Positions 33,835-41,348 of a stretch of 64,000 nt of DNA are shown piece by piece (the stretch's first letter is position 1; every line of letters starts with the position of its first letter). A program made the translations under genes and the position numbers. The DNA comes from JBNKZU01 sp050301795 (GTDB lineage Bacteria > Pseudomonadota > Gammaproteobacteria > Thiohalomonadales > Thiohalomonadaceae): assembly GCA_050301795.1 (NCBI GenBank), contig JBNKZU010000043.1, forward strand, positions 29,328 through 93,327, given 5' to 3'. The notes under the pieces were generated by a model. That model worked only from the letters and a program-made list of their open reading frames with translations, was not told where the DNA came from and searched no databases.

Positions 33835-34248
33835 ATGTCTAAGAAAATTAATCTTGAAAATGTAAATCTAGAGAAGATTCCATCATGTTTACGGGTTACA
33901 AAACCAATAATTCGTACTGATTCAGATGGAAATGTGTTCTTAGAGTTTGAATGTAAAAACTTTGGGAAATACCCTATTTATAACTTAAAGAGCCAATTAA
34001 GATTTTATGATAATCAAGATAACTTTATAGGTTTCGAACAAGATGAGCATGAAGATTATATTGATGTGAACAAAAGATGGGCTTTGGGGTTATATGCTGA
34101 AGCGCCAGATAATACTTCTTATGCAACAGTAGAGATTGTTGCAAAACAGGAAAGTGTTCTTTATAGACTGAAAAACTACAGTGAAATAGTTTTAGCATCA
34201 ATAGGGTTGATTGTCTTTGGAGCATTGTTAGTTAGACTTTTGTCATAA
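33835..34248 (+). CDS. Tail-anchored protein with beta-rich domain, unknown
   Basis: The 137-residue protein begins without a signal peptide and ends in one C-terminal membrane helix (IVLASIGLIVFGALLVRLL). The middle resembles a FxLYD-like immunoglobulin fold (FLEFECKNFGKYPIYNLKSQ; LRFYDNQDNFIGF). It follows the TPR-like gene by 20 bp in the same direction. Function unknown. Confidence 0.5.
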   Translation: MSKKINLENVNLEKIPSCLRVTKPIIRTDSDGNVFLEFECKNFGKYPIYNLKSQLRFYDNQDNFIGFEQDEHEDYIDVNKRWALGLYAEAPDNTSYATVEIVAKQESVLYRLKNYSEIVLASIGLIVFGALLVRLLS

Positions 34249-34299
34249 AGACGAATGAAGGCCAGGTATTTATTTTAAGGGTAAAATTAGAGACAAAAA

Positions 34300-34621
34300 A
34301 TGGATAAAAATATGTATACGCATTTTTTTGTTTTACTGTTGGCACTAATAGGTTCTGTATTATTTTTTTCTAAAATTCTCTTTAATTTTTCACCATTTGG
34401 ATATTCAGGAAGTATAGGTTTCGGTTCACTAATTATTGCTGTGTATATATACAATTATTCAACCTGTTAAAGATGAAAACTTCTCAAAAAAAGATTATGG
34501 ATCACTCTCGGATGGTGGGGGAGATGGTTGCTCTGGGAAATCTAAGAAGATATACGATGATGATGCAGGAAGTTTTGGTGATGGATATTTTGGAGATGGC
34601 GGTGGAGGTGGCGGCGATTAG
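34300..34621 (+). pseudogene. Two-helix membrane protein with Gly/Asp-rich tail, apparently frameshifted
   Basis: The ATG at 34300 opens a frame with two hydrophobic segments (FFVLLLALIGSVLFF; SIGFGSLIIAVYIY) that stops at 34470. A second frame, open from about 34436 to 34621, continues naturally with TIIQPVKDENFSKKDYG and a Gly/Asp tail (SLSDGGGDG; FGDGGGGGGD). Joining the frames in the TATATATA tract at 34443-34450 gives one sensible protein with a tail like those of TPM-domain membrane proteins. Either a real frameshift, a slippage site or an assembly error is possible. Confidence 0.5.
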
Positions 34622-34694
34622 CAATTAATTGCTTAAAGTTAGAGTCTACTATCCTTACACTTAATGTTTGCTATTGGCTAATAGCAGAAATCTA

Positions 34695-35243
34695 TCAATC
34701 CGTTTTTAATTGTTCTGATGCGTTATAGTTGATTGACCACTCTTTGATTGCAGTTTCAAAATCACCCTCAGCACCTATCCATTCCCAGAATTTCCTAAAG
34801 TCTTGCTCAGCGGTTTCGAGGTTAAACGCCATGACATTGGTTTTATCCTTCAAAAAGAAACGAATGTTCTGTTCAACTGTTTCAATGTAATCGTGTGCCA
34901 GTTCATGTGGATCGTAAGTGTTGAGTTCATCCATCAGTATCCCTTCGCGGTAGGCCTTCATGATTCCAAAATCGCTTCTTTTGGTAAAGCTGTTGGCAGT
35001 CGCATCACGATCACGGGTTAGATGCACATAGAATGCACTATCCCCATAGGCTTTATCGAGGCGACCGAGAAGCCAGCTTAGGCGGTTATCGGCCTCGATG
35101 TGATTGTCAGGATAGTTCAGTCGTTCTTCACCAATCATGCAGATGCGTGATTCATGGGCGGCGCTAAAGTTGGTGATATGTTCACAGGCGCGAATGAATG
35201 TGGTTGAGCCACAGCGTCCGGTATTTAATACAAATACATTCAT
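34695..35243 (-). CDS. Sulfotransferase-like protein
   Basis: The 182-residue protein begins MNVFVLNTGRCGSTTFIRAC, the PAPS 5'-phosphosulfate loop pattern of sulfotransferases (GRCGST). A later segment YVHLTRDRDATANSF resembles the 3'-phosphate binding region (LxRDR.A...S). It is shorter than typical enzymes (about 250 or more), so activity is uncertain. Encoded downstream of a glycosyltransferase-like gene on the same strand, so modification of a glycan is plausible. Confidence 0.65.
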   Translation of the reverse strand: MNVFVLNTGRCGSTTFIRACEHITNFSAAHESRICMIGEERLNYPDNHIEADNRLSWLLGRLDKAYGDSAFYVHLTRDRDATANSFTKRSDFGIMKAYREGILMDELNTYDPHELAHDYIETVEQNIRFFLKDKTNVMAFNLETAEQDFRKFWEWIGAEGDFETAIKEWSINYNASEQLKTD

Positions 35244-35266
35244 GTCCTATACCCAATAATTGATTC

Positions 35267-35300
35267 AGGTGTCGTAGTCATAATTTTGACTCCGACACCT
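35267..35300. repeat. 14-bp stem hairpin at a gene end
   Basis: AGGTGTCGTAGTCA (35267-35280) and TGACTCCGACACCT (35287-35300) pair at 13 of 14 positions with a 6-base loop. It spans the last codons and stop of the minus-strand gene 35278-36981. It shares GTCGGAGTC with the hairpin at 31033. No T-run follows. Confidence 0.65.
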
Positions 35301-36981
35301 TAGTTATCCATTGTTTGCGTACTTCAGGGTAGTGCGCTATCGCTGTAATGATTTGATTTAATCGCTCATCACGGCGTGTGGCTGATCCAATCATCTGATA
35401 CCCCTTGGCATCGGGTTTGAAGTTATTACGGATCGTATCAATAAAGTGTTGAGTCTGCCTGACTGCATCAGGTGACGACTGGTGCCACCAGTGAGTGTTG
35501 TTATCCAGCAATTGCTGTAGCGTCTGCATCGATGTATTGATGATCTGCTGTTTTTGCAGATAACGCTGTTGCATCTCGGTATCTATTGCTTTTACCGTGT
35601 TGGCAACAGCCTCTGATGAGATTGTTATTTGAGGATAGCCCTGTGTAGTTAACTGTTCGATGGAGAATAGCATCACATCCCCAAAGTACTGTCGTTCAAA
35701 CTCACCTGAAAGATCGGTTAATTCATTGCTATGTTCCACACCCGGGCGGAATTCTGATGCGCCCAGTTCGTCTACGGTTCGTTTGTGTAACATTGGTAAA
35801 TAGGACGAGACAAACCTGCCACCAGTTTCTGCTTTAATGATTCGACCAAGAACTGGCCCCGCCATGCGTAGTTTTAATGGTGCAAACGGAATGAAGTATC
35901 TCAGCGCTGATGGCTTGAAGATATAGTTACCGGTATAGATCGTCCTTGCGGAGACCGTGGATGATGGCGGCTGGTACTCAAAGAAGCTCTTACGGGTTGG
36001 ATGCTCACCATCAAAGAATGTATTCAGCTTTTCGGCAAATGCCTGCAGACACGCTGTATGGTTATGGCTGCCTTCAAGTGTGCATTGATAACGATAGGAG
36101 TGTTCCGATGTTCTAAAGCCAAACAGATCGGCCATATCGTGGTAAGACGCATCATCGGCCTTCATCTGCTTATGTTGATGAAACTGGCACACGCCATCTC
36201 CATCAAGCTGTGATAGTTGCTGAAAGAATGTGATCACATCTTCCAGAAAATTACCCGCCATCACCGCAGGTGAGACCGGAGGGTCGCCAACCACCTTTCC
36301 CGTTAACACTTCAATATTCTGTGTGCGAAATAGCTGATCAAGATGGTAGAAGAAGTTTATGGCATCAAGCTTGATACTTTTGCCATTGACATCAATCAGC
36401 GTGTTGAACTCCTGATCGCTATCAATGAAGTAGAAGAGGGTCTGTTGATCCTGCATCTGCGCCAGTTTCAGATAGGTGATGTTGCGCATGATCGATGCGC
36501 CCTTGTGGTAAAACGCATCAAGTGGATTATTGCCGATAATATCTGCAAACGATCCGCGCTCATCATCGCTTAGTGATTGAATAAGGTTGATCTGTTCATT
36601 GAATCCAAAGTACTCAATCTTTAATCCGCGCTGGTTAAAAGATTTGGTAATGCTCTGATGTCGGGTGATGGAGTCAGGTTGTTTGCTGTCATCAGCGATG
36701 AGTACGCTGACTCGGGTACTGTCTGAACCTGTTCCGTATCCATAAAGTTTTAACTGGGTCTGTAGGCTCTCAAGACAACTCTGTAGATGCTGTGGTCGAT
36801 CAGCAACCGGAATAATAATCAGAAAACTGTAACGGTTATCCGGTTCACCATTTGCATACGCTCTTTCGATGTTTGCGAAGTGTTGCTGGTATTCAGCGAG
36901 ATGTGCCTCAATATCGTGGCTCTGCCACATTCGGGCTTCAAGCGCTTCTGTAAATTTTTCCAGCTCATGTAACTGGATCAT
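35278..36981 (-). CDS. Glycosyltransferase-like protein (GT-A type, 567 residues)
   Basis: The N-terminal half has a GT2-like nucleotide-sugar fold: YSFLIIIPVADRPQHLQSCL near residues 50-70, SVLIADDSKQPDS near 90-103, and a candidate metal site FYFIDSDQEFNTL near 185-197. A second region contains MRNITYLKLAQ and TIYTGNYIFKPSALRYFIPF, as in enzymes that recheck acceptors. The C-terminal third is helical and Gln-rich. No membrane helix is obvious. It overlaps the thiamine-diphosphate enzyme gene by 4 bp (ATGA) and is likely co-translated with it. Exact activity unknown. Confidence 0.6.
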   Translation of the reverse strand: MIQLHELEKFTEALEARMWQSHDIEAHLAEYQQHFANIERAYANGEPDNRYSFLIIIPVADRPQHLQSCLESLQTQLKLYGYGTGSDSTRVSVLIADDSKQPDSITRHQSITKSFNQRGLKIEYFGFNEQINLIQSLSDDERGSFADIIGNNPLDAFYHKGASIMRNITYLKLAQMQDQQTLFYFIDSDQEFNTLIDVNGKSIKLDAINFFYHLDQLFRTQNIEVLTGKVVGDPPVSPAVMAGNFLEDVITFFQQLSQLDGDGVCQFHQHKQMKADDASYHDMADLFGFRTSEHSYRYQCTLEGSHNHTACLQAFAEKLNTFFDGEHPTRKSFFEYQPPSSTVSARTIYTGNYIFKPSALRYFIPFAPLKLRMAGPVLGRIIKAETGGRFVSSYLPMLHKRTVDELGASEFRPGVEHSNELTDLSGEFERQYFGDVMLFSIEQLTTQGYPQITISSEAVANTVKAIDTEMQQRYLQKQQIINTSMQTLQQLLDNNTHWWHQSSPDAVRQTQHFIDTIRNNFKPDAKGYQMIGSATRRDERLNQIITAIAHYPEVRKQWITKVSESKL

Positions 36982-38642
36982 TTGCGACGCGATGAGTAGT
37001 TGGGGAAGAGTTCTCTATCGAGCATGATTTCAATCAGATTGATCTGGTTGACAAGGTCTGCGCTGTTAAAGAGTGCTTCAACATCATCCTCTGATTCAAT
37101 CCGATAATGGTTAATACCAAACGACTGTGCCATTAATGCGTAATCGGGATTAATAAAGTCGCAGTTTATATATCTCTCGTCGTACTGCTGGAGCTGGTTT
37201 TTACGAATCAGTCCCATAGTTGAATTATTAAAGAGCACAACATTAACCGGGAGTTGATAATTAACTGCCGTCATTAACTCCATGCAGCACATCTGGAAAC
37301 CGCCATCACCCAAAATAGCAAATGTGGCTCGATCCTCTGAAAAACGTGCCCCTATTGCAGCAGGGATAGCATGACCCAGTGATGAGATCCCGGAATTGGG
37401 GTAATAACGGTTTTCACTGGAGACGTTATAGAAGTTCTGCGCAAAGATCAGGTTGTCATCAAAAACCATCGCATTGGTCGGGAAACGCTCTTCAAGCAGT
37501 GCCAGAAACTTTTCAGGTAATACAAAACCGGACTGAAAAAGCTGATAGTCACTGTTATCGGTACTCTTCAGCTTATGAATGGTCTCGGCGGCAGAGGGGG
37601 CGCGATGAACACCACGCTCAATGATGTTGGTAATCAGGCTGTTAAGAACATTGCCGATATCACCATGTACCGCAATATCTGTTGTGAAAACCTTGTCGAG
37701 CTGTGCACAGTCGAGATCAACCTGGGCGATCTTTTTACCCTGTAACAGGCGTTTCTCCCACAGATAGCTGGTGCGCTCATTGAAGCTGGCACCAAGGAAA
37801 AGTACCAGATCTGCCTCATCAACAATATACCGATAGGCATAACCACTAGACGTGACCCCCAGTGTGCCAAGTGAGAGTGGAGACTGTTCGGCAATAATGC
37901 CCTTCCCCTTGATACTGGTGGCAATCGGTATATCAAGCAGTTCACTGAGCCTGGCTACCTGCGGTTGTGCATTTGAACTAATGCAGCCAAATCCGGCGAC
38001 GATGACAGGCTTTTTGGCGTTTAGCATCGCATCGGTCAGGGTCTCGATGGGAGGCAATTCCTTATGCACCAGATGGAGCTGTTTTTCGGTTTTAATGGTG
38101 TCGAGAATCGACTCATCCACCAGTTCTTTCTGAACATTGTAGGGAAAACTGAGTAGTACCGGACCAGGGCTGGGTGACAACAACACCTTTGCCGCCTGGT
38201 TAAGCACCTGAGCCAGATAGTCTGTACGCTCGACAACCCGGTTATAACGGGTGATCCCCTTGAAAAGTGCCGTCTGGTCGATTGCGCCACCTTCGCCCGA
38301 ACTCTCCTGCAAACCGCCCTTGCCAAAGATATCGGTTGGCGCTTCGCCAGTGATAACTAGGATCGGCTGTTTGTCAGCGTAGGCGTTGGCAATTCCTGTG
38401 ACCAGGTTGGTAGCGCCCGGACCAGCAGTGGTAATACAGGCTGAAATTCTGCCGGATGCACGGGCATAACCACTGGCCATAAATGCAGCGCCCTGTTCAT
38501 GTTTTGCCAGAATGCTTTTAATAGAAGAGTCGTAGAGATTGTTATAGACAGGCAGAATGTGTGCGCCGGGAATGCCAAAGATATATTCAATACCCAGGCG
38601 CTCAATAAAACGAACAAGTAACTGGCTGACCTCAATCTGCAT
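36978..38642 (-). CDS. Thiamine-diphosphate enzyme, acetolactate synthase-like
   Basis: The 554-residue protein has the three ALS/POX domains. The N-terminal PYR domain starts with FIERLGIEYIFGIPGAHILP and contains the catalytic Glu region (AKHEQGAAFMASGYARASG). The TPP-binding motif GDGGFQMCCMELMTAVNYQL followed by NN lies near residues 430-455. It resembles large acetolactate synthase subunits, but no small regulatory subunit is adjacent and ilvD at 45744 is not linked. The operon with a glycosyltransferase-like gene suggests a specialised decarboxylase/carboligase in a glycan or cofactor pathway. Confidence 0.8.
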   Translation of the reverse strand: MQIEVSQLLVRFIERLGIEYIFGIPGAHILPVYNNLYDSSIKSILAKHEQGAAFMASGYARASGRISACITTAGPGATNLVTGIANAYADKQPILVITGEAPTDIFGKGGLQESSGEGGAIDQTALFKGITRYNRVVERTDYLAQVLNQAAKVLLSPSPGPVLLSFPYNVQKELVDESILDTIKTEKQLHLVHKELPPIETLTDAMLNAKKPVIVAGFGCISSNAQPQVARLSELLDIPIATSIKGKGIIAEQSPLSLGTLGVTSSGYAYRYIVDEADLVLFLGASFNERTSYLWEKRLLQGKKIAQVDLDCAQLDKVFTTDIAVHGDIGNVLNSLITNIIERGVHRAPSAAETIHKLKSTDNSDYQLFQSGFVLPEKFLALLEERFPTNAMVFDDNLIFAQNFYNVSSENRYYPNSGISSLGHAIPAAIGARFSEDRATFAILGDGGFQMCCMELMTAVNYQLPVNVVLFNNSTMGLIRKNQLQQYDERYINCDFINPDYALMAQSFGINHYRIESEDDVEALFNSADLVNQINLIEIMLDRELFPNYSSRRK

Positions 38643-38647
38643 CAGGC

Positions 38648-38827
38648 TTACCTGGCCGACTCGATGGTAGTAACTGGTGAGCCATCAGGGTTCACCGGAA
38701 CCATGCTTCCCGGTTTGGAACTGCTAAATTTCACCAGCATGATCCAGAACAACAGCATCGCAACCAGAATGGAGATGAGTATAAATGGTGCGCGGCGCTT
38801 AACTTTATCAATATCTTTAAATTTCAT
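38648..38827 (-). CDS. 59-residue single-helix membrane protein
   Basis: The minus-strand frame from ATG 38827 to TAA 38648-38650 reads MKFKDIDKVKRRAPFILISI, then a membrane helix (LVAMLLFWIMLVKF) and a short periplasmic tail ending TTIESAR. It ends 5 bp before the thiamine-diphosphate enzyme gene, so it is likely the first gene of that operon. It has a positively charged N-terminus, giving an N-in orientation. No family is known to me. Confidence 0.6.
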   Translation of the reverse strand: MKFKDIDKVKRRAPFILISILVAMLLFWIMLVKFSSSKPGSMVPVNPDGSPVTTIESAR

Positions 38828-38994
38828 CAGTGATCTTTTGACGCGATTGATTCAGGGACGCAGTTTAACAAAGCAGGTACTCTCCGACCCAACAATATAT
38901 TTATGCTTAATAGATTATACTTTGGGCACAATCCTTCCATTTGAAGAATTGTGAATTCCAGCACATTAACCCCAACGCAGCTATGCAACGATTT

Positions 38995-39045
38995 TCTGAT
39001 ATCCCATCTTCCGTGATGAGATGATATCTATAGAGGGATATCAGA
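38995..39045. repeat. 11-bp inverted repeat with long spacer
   Basis: TCTGATATCCC (38995-39005) and GGGATATCAGA (39035-39045) are perfect reverse complements 29 bp apart, with another GATATC-like element between. It lies in the 355-bp gap between divergent genes and could be a regulator site for either. No gene is seen in 38828-39182. Confidence 0.5.
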
Positions 39046-39119
39046 TCTTAGTGATTTCGACTACTACAAAAGTGTTATTACATTTCATTTAGGTGGTCAT
39101 GTATCCTTTATTTACTGGG

Positions 39120-39167
39120 GATGGTTAGATATCAACCAAATAAACCACACATTAAGATGGTTAGATA
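39120..39167 (+). promoter_or_regulatory. 12-bp direct repeats before the large lipoprotein gene
   Basis: GATGGTTAGATA occurs at 39120-39131 and again at 39156-39167, 36 bp apart on the same face of the helix. The second copy ends just before the AGGAG ribosome site of the lipoprotein gene. Spaced repeats of this kind suggest an activator or repressor site. Confidence 0.4.
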
Positions 39168-39182
39168 AAAGGAGTTATAGCC

Positions 39183-41174
39183 TTGAAAAATAGTCTATTA
39201 GGGGTAGTTTCGCTATTAATGGTGCTTGGATTAATAGGGTGTAGTAGCAGTAGTAGCAGTAGTAGCAGTAGTAGTAATAACACCAATCAAACACTTCCTG
39301 TTGTTACCGGCAGTGGAAATGTAACAAGCTCAACAGGTGCTAAAGTCGTTACGACAGATGGACGGCTATCGGCCACAATTCTTTCCGGTTCGCTGGTTTC
39401 TGATACCACAATATCGATCACACCGTTGGATACTGGGGACGGTTATAGCCTCAAGCCGGATGGCACACAGTTCTCTGAGTCGGTTTCGATTGATCTCGAT
39501 ATCGATAGCACAACCACGACAATAAGGGATCAAAACAGTACCACTATCTCCCTTTCCGGAGCGTTAGTGGCACCAGTTCCGTATGTGGTTAGTAGTGATA
39601 ATAGTGTTGAGGCGCTGCAAAATGTACAGGTAACCCGGGATTTAAGTGCCACCTCAATACGACTGAGTGGATCATTAACCCACTTCTCTGATCTTAAGAC
39701 CGATCTCTCAAATGGCGTATTTGTCTATTCAATGGATTATGACGCTACGCAAGCTGTTGATGCTGCCTTCAATGCCACCTTAAATCTACAAAAGTTTCCA
39801 TCAGGGACGATTTCAAGTCTTATTCCGGTAACGGGTTGGAGTGCAGGACCACTGGTGTGGACAACAGAAGGTGTTTTATCTGTAACCACTTCTCCTTATA
39901 CCTTTGATATCTCAAATCAGGGGCCTGTGACACAGGCCTTTGTCTGTACTGGTGTTGGAACAGGTAAGATGATTGCCAAACTCACCGCAACGGTTGATTC
40001 TTCTGCTACCACAAATCCAGCAACCATCGATATGACGCTGATTGCCACTGTCGATTGTAAGGCCTCTGTCTCTACTAAGCCTAAGGTGGCCGAAGGTACA
40101 GTTGATCTAACCTCACTTGTTGGTAATCTTGAGGCGGTCAACGTCAGTGAAAAGTGTTCGTCACTGTTTCAGACCCTTGATCCAACAACACCAAGGCACT
40201 ACGCATTAGTATCGATGGGAACAACCTCTGGGCAATCGAGTTTGCTTGATCTGGACAGTCTTTCATTAGTGAGCGGAGTAAGTCGTATTGCACCATCAAC
40301 AGGAACAGATTGTATTGCCAACACTAGTGATACTACCTCAACTGGGTGTGTGGTCTCATATGGTGTTACTAACGGCTGGGCTCGAAGTTGTTTTTATGAT
40401 GACCCTACAAACGGGAAAAATTTTGGCACCCCGTATGTTGATCAGGCTGGCGCACCACCACCGATTCTTAATGATCTGACAACTGATAGTAGTAGTGCCA
40501 ACGTGCTCGGAAATGTTGTCAGAACAACATCGTCATTTAGGGCTCAATGGCTATCGGACTTTGATGGTTTTTCATGGGCAACCATAACCGAGACCTCTTA
40601 TAGCTGGTTAGGGTATGCGTCAGTCGAGGGAACAAAAGGGGGGGATAGTGGTTCCCCAGCATTAATTTTGGGTTGGGCTGAAACCAATCAGGGGGAGATC
40701 TGGTATGGTGATCCAACTTTAGCAAGTGGAACCTTTGTTGGGTACGTTGGTGATAATCCCGGAAAGATGCGCTGCACCTCTACGCTTTGCGTCACAACTG
40801 GTAACTCACTCACAGGTACGATCTCGACGGTTTTATGGAGCGATGTTAATCAACCTCCTAAGATTGTGAATGCAGCTATTCCGGTTGCCTCATATCCCTA
40901 CAGAGCCGGCCTTTATGAGCTTGCCGATGGTTCGGTAATGGTCGCCACGGTGAGCGATTTTTACGAGGTTAGTGTTGGCGTTTATGCCAACAGCTACACC
41001 ATCGTAAAGCTCGACAATGAGGGTAAGCTCATCTCCAATAACACCTATGTCCTCTCATCATGCACTACTCCTGTTGATGCACAGTTCATCAACGAAACAC
41101 AGTTGGCGATTGCTTGTCAGGGCGATAAAACCGTTCAGGTACTCACCATAGGTGCATCCGCACCAGCCCCTTGA
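39183..41174 (+). CDS. Large surface lipoprotein with poly-Ser linker
   Basis: A TTG start with a strong AGGAG site gives 663 residues. The signal peptide and lipobox LIGC lie at residues 17-20. A run of about eleven serines follows, encoded by tandem AGT/AGC triplets at 39242-39275. A ZU5-like beta segment (LSATILSGSLVSDTTISITP) occupies about residues 60-110. The rest is beta-rich, with several paired cysteines and no recognised domain. Lipid-anchored and exported to the surface or inner face of the outer membrane. A strong terminator follows. Confidence 0.75.
   Translation: MKNSLLGVVSLLMVLGLIGCSSSSSSSSSSSNNTNQTLPVVTGSGNVTSSTGAKVVTTDGRLSATILSGSLVSDTTISITPLDTGDGYSLKPDGTQFSESVSIDLDIDSTTTTIRDQNSTTISLSGALVAPVPYVVSSDNSVEALQNVQVTRDLSATSIRLSGSLTHFSDLKTDLSNGVFVYSMDYDATQAVDAAFNATLNLQKFPSGTISSLIPVTGWSAGPLVWTTEGVLSVTTSPYTFDISNQGPVTQAFVCTGVGTGKMIAKLTATVDSSATTNPATIDMTLIATVDCKASVSTKPKVAEGTVDLTSLVGNLEAVNVSEKCSSLFQTLDPTTPRHYALVSMGTTSGQSSLLDLDSLSLVSGVSRIAPSTGTDCIANTSDTTSTGCVVSYGVTNGWARSCFYDDPTNGKNFGTPYVDQAGAPPPILNDLTTDSSSANVLGNVVRTTSSFRAQWLSDFDGFSWATITETSYSWLGYASVEGTKGGDSGSPALILGWAETNQGEIWYGDPTLASGTFVGYVGDNPGKMRCTSTLCVTTGNSLTGTISTVLWSDVNQPPKIVNAAIPVASYPYRAGLYELADGSVMVATVSDFYEVSVGVYANSYTIVKLDNEGKLISNNTYVLSSCTTPVDAQFINETQLAIACQGDKTVQVLTIGASAPAP
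39242..39275 (+). repeat. AGT/AGC triplet repeat coding poly-Ser
   Basis: The 34-bp tract consists of AGT and AGC codons in a roughly 9-bp period (AGTAGCAGT). It codes the serine linker directly after the lipobox. Because the unit is a multiple of three, slippage would change linker length without shifting frame. Confidence 0.85.
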
Positions 41175-41197
41175 TCAATGGTCTAGCCGTAGAGTCG

Positions 41198-41230
41198 AGG
41201 CCGATAGCTGTTACCGCTATCGGCCTTTGG
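41198..41230 (+). terminator. Intrinsic terminator after the lipoprotein gene
   Basis: AGGCCGATAGC (41198-41208) and GCTATCGGCCT (41216-41226) form a perfect 11-bp stem with a 7-base loop, followed by TTGGTTT. The T-run is imperfect, but position and stem strength support termination. Confidence 0.75.
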
Positions 41231-41348
41231 TTTATCTCTCAAATCGAATTGCGGCCTAAAGATGTTAGTATGTTAAAGAAAGAAGCGTTAATCAGGCCTG
41301 TTTGATAACCATAATTAATAGCCTGAGAGAACAGTAGAGGCTTTTTTA

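Noticed and set aside
36978..38642. Naming the thiamine-diphosphate enzyme ilvB
   Set aside because: No small subunit or other ilv gene is adjacent, and its operon partners are glycosyltransferase-like and membrane proteins; the specific reaction is not settled.
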